A stretch of 64,000 nucleotides of DNA from an uncultured Pelagibacteraceae bacterium. GTDB lineage: Bacteria > Pseudomonadota > Alphaproteobacteria > Pelagibacterales > Pelagibacteraceae. The notes beneath the pieces are model-generated. The model did no database searches and had not been told where the DNA came from. It worked only from the letters and a program-made list of their open reading frames with translations. A program made the position numbers and the translations under genes. Location: contig CACGKH010000002.1 in assembly GCA_902573585.1 (NCBI GenBank), positions 16,299 to 80,298 on the forward strand. The letters run 5' to 3'. Below are positions 18,470 through 28,660 of the stretch, in pieces. The first letter of the stretch is position 1. Every line of letters starts with the position of its first letter.

Positions 18470-19575
18470 AAAACTATTCCATAGCAAAATCTAGAAGATT
18501 AAGAAGTACTCCTTATACTTCAAGAATAGAAAAACAAGGTGTAACAGCTTATACCGTTTACAACCATATGTTATTACCAGCTGCATTTGGATCAATAGAA
18601 GAGTCTTGTGATCATTTAAAAAAAAATGTTCAAATTTGGGATGTTGCAGCAGAGAGACAAGTTGAAATTTCTGGACCAGATTCAGCGAAACTTGTTCAGC
18701 TTATGACTTGTCGAGATTTGTCAAAATCAAAAATTGGAAGATGTTATTACTGTCCAATAATTGATGATAATGGTAATTTAGTTAATGATCCAGTAATATT
18801 AAAGTTAGCTGAAGATAAATGGTGGATCTCGATTGCAGACTCAGATGTTATTTTTTTTGCCAAAGGACTTGCTTCTGGAAATAATTTTAAAGTTAAAATT
18901 TTTGAACCAAATGTTGATATTATTGCAATACAAGGTCCCAAATCATTTGGTCTGATGGAAAAAGTTTTTGGAAAAAAAATTACTGAGTTAAAATTTTTTG
19001 GATTTGACTATTTTGATTTCAAAGGCACAAAACATTTAATTGCTAGATCAGGTTGGTCAAAACAAGGTGGTTATGAAGTTTATGTTGAAAATACATCATC
19101 AGGCCAAGATTTATACGATCATCTTTTTGAAATAGGTTTAGAATTTAATGTAAAACCTGGTTGTCCAAATCTTATTGAAAGAATAGAAAGTGGCCTCCTT
19201 TCTTACGGAAACGATTTTGACAATCAAGATAATCCTTTTGAATGTGGTTTTGAAAAATATGTAAATTTAGAGTCGGATGTAGTTTTTTTGGGCAAAGAAA
19301 AGTTAAAAAAGATTAAATCAGATGGAATTAAAAGAAAATTAATGGGAGTTCATATCGAAACAAATGAGATTAGTTTAACAGGCTCAGTCAATATTACGAA
19401 TAATGATGGAAATTTGATAGGGGATCTTAGATCTGCATGTTATTCACCTCATTTCAAAAAAGTTATAGGAATTGCGATGATAAAAGAGCCTTTTTGCAAA
19501 AAGTTAGTGACTGGTAAGGTTGAAATTGGCGGTAAAAATATAGCTCTTAAAGTTTGCGAATTACCTTTCATCTAG
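18466..19575 (+). CDS. dmdA: Dimethylsulfoniopropionate demethylase DmdA
   Basis: The 369-residue protein is of the GcvT/aminomethyltransferase fold. It has the length and internal features I associate with Dmd[14 protein letters not shown] near the N terminus, [14 protein letters not shown] and [14 protein letters not shown]. DmdA moves a methyl group from DMSP to tetrahydrofolate, giving MMPA and 5-methyl-THF. The neighbouring dmdC and dmdB genes confirm the pathway and argue against a glycine-cleavage T protein, since no gcvH or gcvP is present. It overlaps the hydrolase gene by 4 nt. Confidence 0.93.
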   Translation: MKNYSIAKSRRLRSTPYTSRIEKQGVTAYTVYNHMLLPAAFGSIEESCDHLKKNVQIWDVAAERQVEISGPDSAKLVQLMTCRDLSKSKIGRCYYCPIIDDNGNLVNDPVILKLAEDKWWISIADSDVIFFAKGLASGNNFKVKIFEPNVDIIAIQGPKSFGLMEKVFGKKITELKFFGFDYFDFKGTKHLIARSGWSKQGGYEVYVENTSSGQDLYDHLFEIGLEFNVKPGCPNLIERIESGLLSYGNDFDNQDNPFECGFEKYVNLESDVVFLGKEKLKKIKSDGIKRKLMGVHIETNEISLTGSVNITNNDGNLIGDLRSACYSPHFKKVIGIAMIKEPFCKKLVTGKVEIGGKNIALKVCELPFI

Positions 19576-19590
19576 TATAAAACTTACATC

Positions 19591-20598
19591 ATGGATATTG
19601 CAATAGTCGGTGCAACAGGGAATGTTGGTAGAAAAACACTAGAAGTTCTTGAGAAAAAAGATCTTTCTATTAATAATCTATATTTGTTGGCATCATCCAA
19701 AAGTGCAGGAAAAAAAATTAATTTCAAAGGTGTGGATCACGACATTCATGATTTAGAAGACTTTGATTTTTCAAAAGTAAAAATTTGTTTTTTTGCTGCA
19801 GGTGGAAAAATTTCAGAAAAATTTGCAGAAAAAGCTGCAAAAAATTGTTTAGTAATAGACAACTCAAGTCATTTTAGAATGGATCCAGACGTTCCTTTGA
19901 TAGTGCCACAAGTTAATTCTGAGGATTTAAAAACTATAAAAAAAAATATTATAGCAAATCCAAACTGTTCAACTGCACAATTAGTAATTGCTCTTAAACC
20001 TTTGCACGATTTGTTTTCAATTAAAAGAATAGTAGTATCAACATATCAATCAGTTTCAGGAGGTGGTAAAGCTCCTATGGATGAATTAATTGAACAGACA
20101 AAATTAATACTAGATGGAAAAAAAGTTAAGTCTAAAAACTTTACAAAACAAATAGCATTTAATGCAATCCCACAAATAGACATATTTTCAGATGATGGAT
20201 ATACAAAAGAGGAACTTAAAATGACTAATGAAACAAAAAAAATTTTAGATAATAAAATAGATTTAACAGCCACTTGTGTAAGATTACCTATTTCTGTTTC
20301 TCATTCAGAATCTGTCAATATTCAATTTGAAAAATCATTTTCAATAGAGAAAGTAAAAGAAGCTTTAGATAATTTTGAGGGATGTAAAGTAATAGATGAG
20401 AGAGAGGACGGACATTATTCAACTCCAGTTGAAGCAGAAGGAAAAGATGAAACATTTATTTCGAGAATTAGAGAAGATAAGACTATTAAAAATGGATTAA
20501 ATTTATGGATTGTTTCAGACAATCTTTTGAGGGGGGCAGCTTTAAATTCTGTAGAAATCGCAGAAACTTTAATTAAAAATAATTTTTATGGAAAGTAA
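19591..20598 (+). CDS. asd: Aspartate-semialdehyde dehydrogenase
   Basis: Asd reduces aspartyl phosphate to the semialdehyde, the branch point to lysine/diaminopimelate, threonine and methionine. The 335-residue protein has the N-terminal VGATGNVGRKTLEVL nucleotide motif, the catalytic Cys126 in NPNCST and the substrate-binding region VRLPISVSHSESV. Its stop overlaps the start of sdhC by 11 nt. Confidence 0.97.
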   Translation: MDIAIVGATGNVGRKTLEVLEKKDLSINNLYLLASSKSAGKKINFKGVDHDIHDLEDFDFSKVKICFFAAGGKISEKFAEKAAKNCLVIDNSSHFRMDPDVPLIVPQVNSEDLKTIKKNIIANPNCSTAQLVIALKPLHDLFSIKRIVVSTYQSVSGGGKAPMDELIEQTKLILDGKKVKSKNFTKQIAFNAIPQIDIFSDDGYTKEELKMTNETKKILDNKIDLTATCVRLPISVSHSESVNIQFEKSFSIEKVKEALDNFEGCKVIDEREDGHYSTPVEAEGKDETFISRIREDKTIKNGLNLWIVSDNLLRGAALNSVEIAETLIKNNFYGK

Positions 20599-20971
20599 AA
20601 CACCATTATCCCCACATATACAAATTTATAGATGGCACATTTCTTCATTGGTTTCTATTTGTCATAGGATAACAGGTATAATTAATATAATTGTAATTAC
20701 ATTAATTTGTTTGTGGGCATCACTTTTAATATTAGGAGAAAGTAATTACCAATTGATAAATTCATTTTTAAACTCATTTATAGGAAAATTTATTATTTTG
20801 GGTATTACTTGGTCTTTTTCTTTTCAGGTTTTAAGTGAAATAAGACATTTGATCATGGATCTTGGATATGGATTTGAAATTAAAACAACAAAAATTACAG
20901 GATTAATTACTATATTTGGATCATTAATTTTAACTGTTGTCTTTTATTTAATAGGAAAAAATTTTTTTTAA
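20588..20971 (+). CDS. sdhC: Succinate dehydrogenase cytochrome b556 subunit
   Basis: The 127-residue membrane subunit has three helices, the family motif SPHIQIYRWHISS and SICHRITG before helix 1, and the probable heme-ligand His in RHLIMDLG. With SdhD it anchors the complex and binds heme and ubiquinone. sdhD follows after 1 nt. Confidence 0.95.
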   Translation: MESKTPLSPHIQIYRWHISSLVSICHRITGIINIIVITLICLWASLLILGESNYQLINSFLNSFIGKFIILGITWSFSFQVLSEIRHLIMDLGYGFEIKTTKITGLITIFGSLILTVVFYLIGKNFF

Positions 20972-20972
20972 A

Positions 20973-21296
20973 ATGATAAATGCTACAAAAAAATGGATCT
21001 TTTTAAAGATTAGTGGAGCAACATTGGTACCCTTGATGTTGTGGTTTATTATTAATCTAATAAATTTTTATGACCAAGGATACTCTGATGTTGTGAATTT
21101 TTTTACAAATTCATCATCTAAATTTTTATTCAGTTTATTTATTATTAACGCATATTTTTTTTCAGCACTGAGCATCAGTGAGGTTTTCGAGGATTATTTA
21201 GCTAATGATAAAATCAAAAATGTCGCAAATAAGCTTTTGTACGCTTCAGCGGTGGTAATTCCATTAATTACAATTATATTAATATCAACGTTATGA
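20973..21296 (+). CDS. sdhD: Succinate dehydrogenase membrane anchor subunit
   Basis: A 107-residue protein with three hydrophobic helices lies between sdhC and sdhA. Sequence is weakly conserved, as usual for SdhD, so the call rests on position, length and topology. The segment [10 protein letters not shown] after helix 2 resembles the quinone/heme region of SdhD proteins. It overlaps sdhA by 4 nt (ATGA). Confidence 0.9.
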   Translation: MINATKKWIFLKISGATLVPLMLWFIINLINFYDQGYSDVVNFFTNSSSKFLFSLFIINAYFFSALSISEVFEDYLANDKIKNVANKLLYASAVVIPLITIILISTL

Positions 21297-23068
21297 GTAC
21301 ATATAAAATAATTAATCACGAATATGATGTTGTAGTTTTAGGAGCTGGTGGCTCAGGGTTAAGAGCTGCAGTTGGTTTAAGTGAAGCTGGTTTGAAAACT
21401 GCATGTATTTCTAAAGTCTTCCCAACAAGAAGTCATACTTCAGCTGCTCAAGGAGGTATTTCAGCAGCTCTTGGTAATATGGGAGAAGACGATTGGCGTT
21501 GGCATATGTATGATACTGTTAAAGGGGCCGATTGGTTAGGAGACCAAGATAGTATTGAATATCTTTGTAAAGAGGCACCAAAAGCGGTTATTGAATTAGA
21601 AAAGTATGGAGTTCCTTTTAGTAGAACAGAAGATGGAAAAATTTATCAAAGACCATTCGGCGGTATGACTAAAAATTATGGAAATGGGATTGTTCAAAGA
21701 ACTTGTGCAGCAGCTGATAGAACAGGTCATGCAATTTTACATACTTTGTATGGACAGGCCTTAAAGCACAAAACAGAATTTTTTATAGAGTATTTTGCAT
21801 TAGACTTATTAATGAAAGATGGAGAGTGTAAAGGTTTAATCGCGTGGAATTTAAATGATGGAACTATTCATAGATTTAGAGCCCACACAGTGATAATTGC
21901 AACAGGTGGTTATGGTAAAGTTTACTATTCAGCAACCTCTGCTCATACTTGCACTGGAGACGGTAATGCAATGGTTTTAAGGGCTGGATTACCTTTACAA
22001 GATATGGAGTTTGTTCAATTTCATCCAACAGGAATATATGGACATGGTACTTTAATAACAGAGGGAGCAAGAGGTGAAGGAGGATATCTTACGAATTCTA
22101 AAGGTGAAAGATTTATGGAAAGATACGCACCAAAGGCTAAAGATTTAGCATCACGAGATGTTGTGAGTAGATCAATGTCAATTGAAATTAATGAGGGAAG
22201 AGGTGTTGGAAAAGATCAAGACCATGTTCATTTAAACTTAAGTCATTTAGATAAAGAAATAATTGAAAGTAGATTACCTGGTATAACTGATGCAGCTAGA
22301 TTATTTGCAAATGTAGATGTTACTAAAGATCCGATCCCTGTTGTTCCAACAGTCCATTATAATATGGGTGGTATTCCTACAAATTATAAAGGAGAGGTGT
22401 TAACAGTAAACGGATCTGAAAAAACTGTTCCTGGATTAATGGCAATAGGAGAAGCTGCATGTGTTTCAGTTCATGGAGCAAATAGATTAGGATCTAATTC
22501 TTTAATTGATTTAGTTGTTTTTGGGAGAGCTGCAGCCAAGAGAGCAGCAGAGCTAGTTAAGCCTGGGACGCCACATGAAGAAATTAGTGAGACTGAAACA
22601 CAGAAATGTATCGATAGATTTGATAAAATTAGAAATGCAGAAGGTAACACAGGAACAGCAGAATTAAGATTAGCAATGCAGAAAACAATGCAGTCTAAAT
22701 GTGCTGTTTTTAGAACAGAAAAAACTCTTAAAGAAGGAGTTGAGGAAATAAGAAAAACATATGATGGCTTAGATTCTTTATCAGTTAAAGATAAGTCATT
22801 AATTTTTAATACTGATTTAGTTGAGACTTTAGAATTTGATAATTTAATCAGACAAGCTGTGGTAACTGTAGACTCTGCTTATAATAGAAAAGAAAGTAGA
22901 GGAGCGCACGCTAGAGAAGATTATCCAAAAAGAGATGATGAAAAATTTATGCAACATACACTTGCTTGGTGTGATGGAAAAAATACAAAAATAAGCTATA
23001 GAGAAGTTCATAAATCTACACTTACAAATGAAGTTCAGTACTTTCCACCTCAAGAAAGAGTATATTAA
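21293..23068 (+). CDS. sdhA: Succinate dehydrogenase flavoprotein subunit
   Basis: The 591-residue catalytic subunit carries the FAD dinucleotide motif [12 protein letters not shown] and His48 in [10 protein letters not shown] for covalent flavin attachment. It also has the substrate-site stretch [21 protein letters not shown]. It oxidises succinate to fumarate in the TCA cycle and respiratory complex II. Length is normal; the gene abuts sdhB with a 1-nt overlap. Confidence 0.98.
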   Translation: MSTYKIINHEYDVVVLGAGGSGLRAAVGLSEAGLKTACISKVFPTRSHTSAAQGGISAALGNMGEDDWRWHMYDTVKGADWLGDQDSIEYLCKEAPKAVIELEKYGVPFSRTEDGKIYQRPFGGMTKNYGNGIVQRTCAAADRTGHAILHTLYGQALKHKTEFFIEYFALDLLMKDGECKGLIAWNLNDGTIHRFRAHTVIIATGGYGKVYYSATSAHTCTGDGNAMVLRAGLPLQDMEFVQFHPTGIYGHGTLITEGARGEGGYLTNSKGERFMERYAPKAKDLASRDVVSRSMSIEINEGRGVGKDQDHVHLNLSHLDKEIIESRLPGITDAARLFANVDVTKDPIPVVPTVHYNMGGIPTNYKGEVLTVNGSEKTVPGLMAIGEAACVSVHGANRLGSNSLIDLVVFGRAAAKRAAELVKPGTPHEEISETETQKCIDRFDKIRNAEGNTGTAELRLAMQKTMQSKCAVFRTEKTLKEGVEEIRKTYDGLDSLSVKDKSLIFNTDLVETLEFDNLIRQAVVTVDSAYNRKESRGAHAREDYPKRDDEKFMQHTLAWCDGKNTKISYREVHKSTLTNEVQYFPPQERVY

Positions 23069-23847
23069 TGGTACAGATTAATTTACCTGAAAACTCTCAA
23101 GTTCAAAAAGGTAAATATTTTAAAGATAAAACTGGTTCAAAAAACTTAAAAAAAGTAAACGTTTATAGATGGGATCCATCAACAGAAGAAAATCCTAGGA
23201 TAGATACCTACGAAGTTGATATGGATAATTGTCCTTCTAAAGTTTTAGATGTTTTAAATAAAATAAAGAATGAAATAGATCCTACAATTGCATATAGGAG
23301 ATCATGTGCACACGGGGTTTGCGGTTCTTGTGCTATGAATATGGGGGGCAAAAATGGTTTGGCTTGCACAACTCCACATGCTGAAATTGATGGTGAAATC
23401 GATATTTATCCATTACCACATTTAAAGGTTAAAAAAGATTTAATTGGAGATTTGGATGGTTTATATAAACAATATCAATCAATCGAACCTTGGCTTAAAT
23501 CAAATTCAAATTCTGAAACTAATGAAATTATTCAATCAAAAGAGGAACGGGCAAAATTAGATGGTGCTTACGAATGTATTATGTGTGCATGTTGTTCAAC
23601 ATCTTGCCCAAGTTATTGGTGGAATGGGGATAAATATTTAGGTCCAGCTGTATTATTGCAAGCTTATAGATGGATCGTAGATAGCAGGGACGAAGAAAGA
23701 GAGGCTAGATTAAAAAAAGTAGCTGATGAATTAAAACTTTATAGGTGTCATACTATATTAAATTGCACCAGCGCATGTCCAAAAGGACTTAACCCTGCAA
23801 AAGCAATTGCAGAAATTAAAAAAATGTTAGCAACAGCTAATCTTTAA
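23068..23847 (+). CDS. sdhB: Succinate dehydrogenase iron-sulfur subunit
   Basis: The 259-residue protein has the [2Fe-2S] cluster region ([15 protein letters not shown]) and the two C-terminal cysteine clusters [12 protein letters not shown] and [14 protein letters not shown] for the [4Fe-4S] and [3Fe-4S] centres. It passes electrons from SdhA to quinone. Its end overlaps the convergent IclR gene by 11 nt. Confidence 0.98.
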   Translation: MVQINLPENSQVQKGKYFKDKTGSKNLKKVNVYRWDPSTEENPRIDTYEVDMDNCPSKVLDVLNKIKNEIDPTIAYRRSCAHGVCGSCAMNMGGKNGLACTTPHAEIDGEIDIYPLPHLKVKKDLIGDLDGLYKQYQSIEPWLKSNSNSETNEIIQSKEERAKLDGAYECIMCACCSTSCPSYWWNGDKYLGPAVLLQAYRWIVDSRDEEREARLKKVADELKLYRCHTILNCTSACPKGLNPAKAIAEIKKMLATANL

Positions 23848-24598
23848 ATAAAACTTTTTTTAGATTATTGGCAGAAGTAAGCATAATTGGTAAAATTTTT
23901 TTTAGATCGTTAATATCTTTTCTACTTTTTGCTGTGTGTGTGGATAAACAAAAACACAACTCTTTATTAGAATTAAATATTGGGACCGAAATACCAGCCA
24001 TGCCATTAAACCATTCTTCATCATCAAAAGCGTAACCTTGGTTTTTAATTTTTTTTAATTCTTTTTTAAAATTTGAAATATCAGTTATGGTATTTTTTGC
24101 AGTTTTGGGGGTTTTGATATTTTTAAAAATTTGAATTACTTTATCTTCGACTATAGATGATAGATATAATTTTCCTGATGCAGAGGCATGCAAAGGAAGA
24201 TGGTCCCCAGCCTCTAAATTCAATTGCATTGGCCAATGAAATTCTATCCTATCAAAATAAACCAATTTAGTTCCAATAGGCATCGACAAGCTAACCGTCT
24301 CCTCAATATCATTAGTCAATTTTCTCAAATACGATCGTCTTAAGGTAAAATTTGGTTCATAAGGAAGACTTTTCAAGATTATATTTCTAATTTTTGGACC
24401 TGGTAAATATTTTTTTGAACTATTTGCCACTAAATATTTTTCTTCACATAATGTTTCAATGTGTCGATAAATTGTTGGTAGTGGTATTTTTAATTTATGG
24501 GAAATTTTCTTTGCTGTAAAATTATCTGGATCAATAATAATTTCTTCAAGAATATTTAATATTCTTCTAGGAGATGTTCTACTGTTTATATCAGTCAT
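23837..24598 (-). CDS. IclR-family transcriptional regulator
   Basis: An N-terminal winged helix-turn-helix (about residues 10-70, with [16 protein letters not shown] as the recognition region) precedes the IclR effector domain, 253 residues in all. IclR proteins usually control nearby catabolic genes. It lies 25 nt downstream of the methylmalonate-semialdehyde dehydrogenase gene on the same strand and faces the divergent alcohol dehydrogenase-TRAP unit, so these are its likely targets. The effector is unknown. Confidence 0.88.
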   Translation of the reverse strand: MTDINSRTSPRRILNILEEIIIDPDNFTAKKISHKLKIPLPTIYRHIETLCEEKYLVANSSKKYLPGPKIRNIILKSLPYEPNFTLRRSYLRKLTNDIEETVSLSMPIGTKLVYFDRIEFHWPMQLNLEAGDHLPLHASASGKLYLSSIVEDKVIQIFKNIKTPKTAKNTITDISNFKKELKKIKNQGYAFDDEEWFNGMAGISVPIFNSNKELCFCLSTHTAKSRKDINDLKKILPIMLTSANNLKKVLFKD

Positions 24599-24623
24599 AT
24601 TAAGTTAAATTTTTTAAAAAAAT

Positions 24624-26117
24624 TTAAGATAAAACTGGGATTGTAAATTCAGGACCTGCATTGTCTTCAACCCAAGTTACTGTTGCAGTTTTAAGCTTTG
24701 TATAAAATCTTACTCCCTCAGGTCCGTGCATTGAATGATCTCCAAAAAGAGATCGTTTCCATCCACCAAAACTGTGATAAGCGACAGGCACAGGAATAGG
24801 CACATTCACACCAATCATTCCAATTTTAGCATTTTCAGTAAAATGTTTTGCAATATTTCCACTTTTAGTGAAAACAGCTGCACCGTTTCCAAGTTCATGA
24901 TCGTTTACTAAGTTCAATGCTTCCTCGTAAGTTTCAGTAGTCATCATACTTAGTACTGGTCCAAATATTTCTTCTTTATAGATCCTCATATCAGGCTTTA
25001 CATCATCAAAAATTGTTGGTCCTACAAAATAACCTTTTTCATATCCCTGTTTTTTAAAATTTCTTCCATCCGCTAACAATTTTGCACCTTCTTTTTCTCC
25101 AGTATCTATATACCCTAAAACTTTTTCAAAGTGTGCTTTGTTATTTAAAGGTCCGAAGTCACTTTTTTCATCTGTATAAGGACCTACGTTCAGTTTGGAT
25201 GTTTCCTCTAAAAGTTTTGTTTTGATTTTTTCTTTAGTTTGTTTTCCAACACAAACGGCAACAGAAATTGCCATACATCTTTCTCCCGCAGAACCAAAGG
25301 CAGATCCTATTATTGCATCTGTTGTCTTATTAACATCTGCATCTGGCATTATTACCATGTGATTTTTTGCACCCCCAAGTGCTTGAACTCTCTTATTGTT
25401 TTTGGTTCCAGTATGGTAAACGTACTCAGCAATAGGAGTTGAACCAACAAAACTAATAGCTTGTACTGTTTTATTTTCTAGCAATGTATCTACAGCTTCC
25501 TTGTCACCGTTAACTACATTTAAAACACCAGCAGGTAATCCGGCTTCTATTGCTAGTTCTGCTAATCTCATTGGACAGCTTGGATCTTTTTCAGATGGTT
25601 TTAAAACAAATGTATTTCCACAAGCTATTGAAACAGGATACATCCACATAGGTACCATCGCTGGAAAATTAAATGGTGTTATACCTGCGCAAACCCCAAG
25701 AGGTTGTCTTAATGTGTGTGAGTCAACATTTGTTCCAACGCTTGAAGAATGGTCACCTTTTAAAGAGTCTGTTATTCCAGTTGCATATTCCACAACTTCA
25801 ATACCTCTTTGAATAGAACCTTTTGCATCAGGTATGGTTTTTCCGTGCTGTTCTGAAACCATCACAGCTAGTTCTTCCATATTCTTTATTAGTAAATCTT
25901 TATACTTTGATAAAATTCTAGCTCTATTAATAGGAGTAGTTTTCGACCATTTTAAAAATGCTTTAGCAGAACTTTCAATAGCTTTCTCCACAGTTGCTTT
26001 ACTTGCTAATTCAACTTCAGCTATTTGTTCTCCTATAGCGGGATTAAAAATTGGACCTTTTCTCGATTTTTTATCGCTGTAAATTTTTCCATCAATAAAA
26101 TGATTTACTGTTTTCAT
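24624..26117 (-). CDS. mmsA: Methylmalonate-semialdehyde dehydrogenase (CoA-acylating)
   Basis: The 497-residue aldehyde dehydrogenase has the family traits of MmsA: N-terminal VNHFIDGKIY, the NAD-site stretch FNFPAMVPMWMYP and the catalytic Cys281 in GSAGERCMAIS. MmsA lacks the general-base Glu of ordinary aldehyde dehydrogenases and forms propionyl- or acetyl-CoA from methylmalonate or malonate semialdehyde. Neighbours (IclR, iron alcohol dehydrogenase, TRAP importer) suggest a catabolic role for an imported hydroxy- or oxoacid. Confidence 0.92.
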   Translation of the reverse strand: MKTVNHFIDGKIYSDKKSRKGPIFNPAIGEQIAEVELASKATVEKAIESSAKAFLKWSKTTPINRARILSKYKDLLIKNMEELAVMVSEQHGKTIPDAKGSIQRGIEVVEYATGITDSLKGDHSSSVGTNVDSHTLRQPLGVCAGITPFNFPAMVPMWMYPVSIACGNTFVLKPSEKDPSCPMRLAELAIEAGLPAGVLNVVNGDKEAVDTLLENKTVQAISFVGSTPIAEYVYHTGTKNNKRVQALGGAKNHMVIMPDADVNKTTDAIIGSAFGSAGERCMAISVAVCVGKQTKEKIKTKLLEETSKLNVGPYTDEKSDFGPLNNKAHFEKVLGYIDTGEKEGAKLLADGRNFKKQGYEKGYFVGPTIFDDVKPDMRIYKEEIFGPVLSMMTTETYEEALNLVNDHELGNGAAVFTKSGNIAKHFTENAKIGMIGVNVPIPVPVAYHSFGGWKRSLFGDHSMHGPEGVRFYTKLKTATVTWVEDNAGPEFTIPVLS

Positions 26118-26139
26118 TATAATTTCTTTTTTAAGATAA

Positions 26140-26166
26140 GTTATAACAGGATTTTTTTGATTGCAA
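26140..26166 (-). promoter_or_regulatory. Weak candidate promoter for mmsA-iclR
   Basis: On the minus strand TTGCAA (26166-26161) and TATAAC (26145-26140) are 15 nt apart, about 20 nt before the mmsA ATG. The spacing is short, so this is tentative. Confidence 0.3.
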
Positions 26167-26216
26167 TATGTATTCCTTAAATGAGAAAAATATTATCAAT
26201 TAAAGATTATATGCTG

Positions 26217-26246
26217 TTGACTCCTAATTTTACATAAGTTTAGATT
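26217..26246 (+). promoter_or_regulatory. Candidate promoter for the alcohol dehydrogenase-TRAP operon
   Basis: TTGACT at 26217-26222 and TAGATT at 26241-26246 are 18 nt apart (or TTAGAT with 17 nt). This sits 24 nt before the start codon in the divergent 153-nt region, which also holds the opposite promoter and probably the IclR operator. Confidence 0.55.
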
Positions 26247-26257
26247 AGAATAATTAA

Positions 26258-26266
26258 AAGAGGGGA
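26258..26266 (+). promoter_or_regulatory. Ribosome binding site supporting a TTG start
   Basis: AAGAGGGGA lies 4-12 nt before TTG 26271. It is one of the few strong Shine-Dalgarno matches in the window and fixes the non-ATG start of the alcohol dehydrogenase. Confidence 0.7.
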
Positions 26267-26270
26267 TAGC

Positions 26271-27458
26271 TTGATTAAAAGAGACAATGTTCGAGTATGC
26301 GTTCCAAGGTATATGCAAATTGGCAAAGGTAGCTTAAATCAACTTCCAGAGATTCTTCATATTATTGGTTCAGTAAAATCACTTTTGATAGTTACTGACA
26401 AACAAATGGTCAAGTTTGGCTACGTAAAAAAACTTCAAGAGATACTTTCAAAGGCAGGTTTTAAATCTAATATTTTTGATGACACAATTCCAGACCCTAC
26501 TGATACGGTTGTTTTAAATGGTGTCGATACTTTAAAAAAAAATAAAAATGATGCTGTGATAGGGTTTGGTGGAGGAAGTCCAATAGATACAGCTAAAGCA
26601 ATAGCTGTACTTTCTCAATACAGCAAAAACATTCAAGATTATAAACCTCCGTCTACTTTTGATAAAAAAGGCCTTCCCATTATTGCCATACCAACAACAG
26701 CCGGTACAGGATCTGAGGTGACCCATCATTCAGTAATAATTGATACTAAGAGTAATAATTTTGAAAAAATTTCCTGTAGAGGAGAAGGTTTTGTGCCTAT
26801 AGTTTCAATTATTGATTATGAATTAACATTATCAAAACCAAGAAGATTAACAATTGATAGTGCGATTGATACTTTGACCCATGGAATTGAAGCTTATGTT
26901 AGCAAAAAGGCTACCTTGTTTTCAGATAGAATGGCACTAGACACTATCAGACTTGTTCAAGAAAATATCTATGCCGTTGATGAAGATCCAAAAAATTTAA
27001 AAGCTAGAGAAGGTCTCATGTTAGCAGCAACATTAGGTGGTTTAGCTTTTTCAAATGCCTCAATATGCTTAGTGCATGGAATGAGTAGGCCTTTAGGGAG
27101 TAATTTTAAAGTTCCTCATGGATTAAGTAATGCAATGTTGTTGCCAACTATAACAGAATTTTCGATAGATCATGCAAAAAATAGATATGCTGATTGTAGT
27201 AGGGCGGGAAATTTTGCAGCACCAGAAGACGATGATGATGTGGCATGCGAAAAATTAATTAAAGGTCTCTATAAAATTAATAATGATTTTGATGTTCCGT
27301 CTATGAAAGCATTTGGAATTAATGAAAAAAATTTTGAGGACGAGTTAGAAAATATGGCAACTGATGCAGAAGTTTCAGGTGCGCCAAACCTCAATCCAAG
27401 AGTGCCTTCCGTAGGTGAAATGGTTGATCTTTACGGAAAAGCATGGAGAGCGTTCTAA
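26271..27458 (+). CDS. Iron-containing alcohol dehydrogenase
   Basis: The 395-residue protein is a group III (Fe-dependent) dehydrogenase. It has the NAD(P) motif GFGGGSPIDTAKA, PTTAGTGSEVTHHSV and the metal-binding stretches TLTHGIEAY and CLVHGMSRPLG...PHGLSNA with the expected Asp/His ligands. It probably oxidises an alcohol or hydroxyacid to an aldehyde or oxoacid. Head-to-head pairing with an aldehyde dehydrogenase (mmsA) and a following TRAP system suggests uptake and stepwise oxidation of one substrate. A hydroxyacid-oxoacid transhydrogenase role is an alternative. Confidence 0.88.
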   Translation: MIKRDNVRVCVPRYMQIGKGSLNQLPEILHIIGSVKSLLIVTDKQMVKFGYVKKLQEILSKAGFKSNIFDDTIPDPTDTVVLNGVDTLKKNKNDAVIGFGGGSPIDTAKAIAVLSQYSKNIQDYKPPSTFDKKGLPIIAIPTTAGTGSEVTHHSVIIDTKSNNFEKISCRGEGFVPIVSIIDYELTLSKPRRLTIDSAIDTLTHGIEAYVSKKATLFSDRMALDTIRLVQENIYAVDEDPKNLKAREGLMLAATLGGLAFSNASICLVHGMSRPLGSNFKVPHGLSNAMLLPTITEFSIDHAKNRYADCSRAGNFAAPEDDDDVACEKLIKGLYKINNDFDVPSMKAFGINEKNFEDELENMATDAEVSGAPNLNPRVPSVGEMVDLYGKAWRAF

Positions 27459-27460
27459 AA

Positions 27461-27495
27461 TGAGTTGGGAATGTTCTTCAATTTTAAACAACTCA
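27461..27495 (+). repeat. Inverted repeat before the TRAP binding-protein gene
   Basis: TGAGTTG at 27461-27467 and CAACTCA at 27489-27495 are perfect reverse complements separated by 21 nt, in the 56-nt gap before dctP. It may be an mRNA stem or a spaced protein-binding site. Confidence 0.5.
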
Positions 27496-27514
27496 AAACA
27501 ATAGAGAGGGGAAT

Positions 27515-28579
27515 ATGAAAAAACTAATAAAAACATCTTTTAGTTTGTTTGCGGTTTTTGCTTTAATGATTACTTTTTCATTACATCAAGTTACTGCAGC
27601 AGAAAAAATTAGATGGAAAGTACAGTCTACTTTTAACACTGGTTGGCCAGCACTAGGAGATCCTGTTGCTCGTTTATCGGATACATTAGATAGAGCGACT
27701 GATGGTAGAATTAAATTAAAGGTTTATGAACCTGGTAAAATACTTCCACCATTAGAAATTTCACCTTCAATTAGTAAAGGTGATTTACCTGCAGCCTACA
27801 ACTACATGGCCTATGACCAAGGAAGAATACCAGCGGCAGTATTATTTGCTGCGGTACCTTTCGGAATGGAACCATGGGAATATGCTGCATGGTGGTTTGA
27901 AGGAGAAGGCGCTAAGTTAGCTAATGAAATCTACAACAAACAAAATATTCAAGTTTTGTTATGTAGTACAATTGGGCCTGAAACAGCAGGTTGGTATAGA
28001 AACCCTATAACTAGCCTAGCAGATCTTAAAGGTTTAAAAATTCGTTTCTCAGGTTTAGGAGGAATGGTTTTAAATGAAATAGGAGCTTCAGCTACTTTAA
28101 TGGCTGGTGGAGAAATTTTTGCAGCTCTAGAAAAAGGAACTCTAGATGCAACAGAATATTCAATGCCTGCTATTGATGAAGTTTTAGGTTTTCATAAGAT
28201 CACTAAGTTCAACCTATTCCCAGGTTGGCACCAAGTGTCAACTTCAACACATTTCATGATCAATTTAGATTTATGGAAAAAAATGGGTGCAGCTGACCAA
28301 GCTTTATTCGAAATGGCTTGTACAGCAGCAGCTATGAGAGCAATTACAACTGGTGAATTTTTACAAGGTAAGCAAATTCAAAGCTTCCCAGGTAAAGGTG
28401 TAACAGCTGCTAGATTGCCTGATAGTGTATTGAGAGAACTACAAAAAGTAAGTGCTAGAGTAATGAAAGAAGAATCTGCTAAAGACGCTGACTTTGCTAA
28501 AGTATGGGCTTCTCAACAAGCATTCATGAAAGAGTATGATGTTTGGCAAAAATGGGGATATTTGCCTCGAAACTTTTAG
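27515..28579 (+). CDS. dctP: TRAP transporter solute-binding protein (DctP family, 2-oxoacid-like)
   Basis: The 354-residue periplasmic protein has a signal peptide (cleavage probably near Ala29) and both TRAP lobes. The conserved substrate-carboxylate Arg is Arg177 in LKIRFSG. The GGEIFAALEKGTLDATE stretch resembles the 2-oxoacid-binding branch (TakP-like) of the family, so a mono- or oxo-carboxylate ligand is likely. GAGGGGAAT 3-9 nt before the ATG is a strong ribosome binding site. A terminator-like hairpin separates it from its permease genes. Confidence 0.92.
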   Translation: MKKLIKTSFSLFAVFALMITFSLHQVTAAEKIRWKVQSTFNTGWPALGDPVARLSDTLDRATDGRIKLKVYEPGKILPPLEISPSISKGDLPAAYNYMAYDQGRIPAAVLFAAVPFGMEPWEYAAWWFEGEGAKLANEIYNKQNIQVLLCSTIGPETAGWYRNPITSLADLKGLKIRFSGLGGMVLNEIGASATLMAGGEIFAALEKGTLDATEYSMPAIDEVLGFHKITKFNLFPGWHQVSTSTHFMINLDLWKKMGAADQALFEMACTAAAMRAITTGEFLQGKQIQSFPGKGVTAARLPDSVLRELQKVSARVMKEESAKDADFAKVWASQQAFMKEYDVWQKWGYLPRNF

Positions 28580-28611
28580 TATTTAATACTAGAAAAGTTG
28601 ATTATAATAAT

Positions 28612-28646
28612 AAAAGCGGCCGGTTATACCGGCTGCTTTTGTTTTT
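28612..28646 (+). terminator. Terminator-like hairpin between dctP and dctQ
   Basis: AAAAGC-G-GCCGG (28612-28623), loop TTATA, CCGGC-T-GCTTTT (28629-28640) then GTTTTT. This is a strong stem with one internal mismatch and a T-run. It lies within the TRAP operon, so partial read-through would give more binding protein than permease. Confidence 0.85.
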
Positions 28647-28660
28647 AAAGAAAAAAAATT

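Noticed and set aside
18466..19575. dmdA as glycine cleavage T protein
   Set aside because: Same fold, but flanked by dmdB and dmdC, with no gcvH or gcvP nearby.
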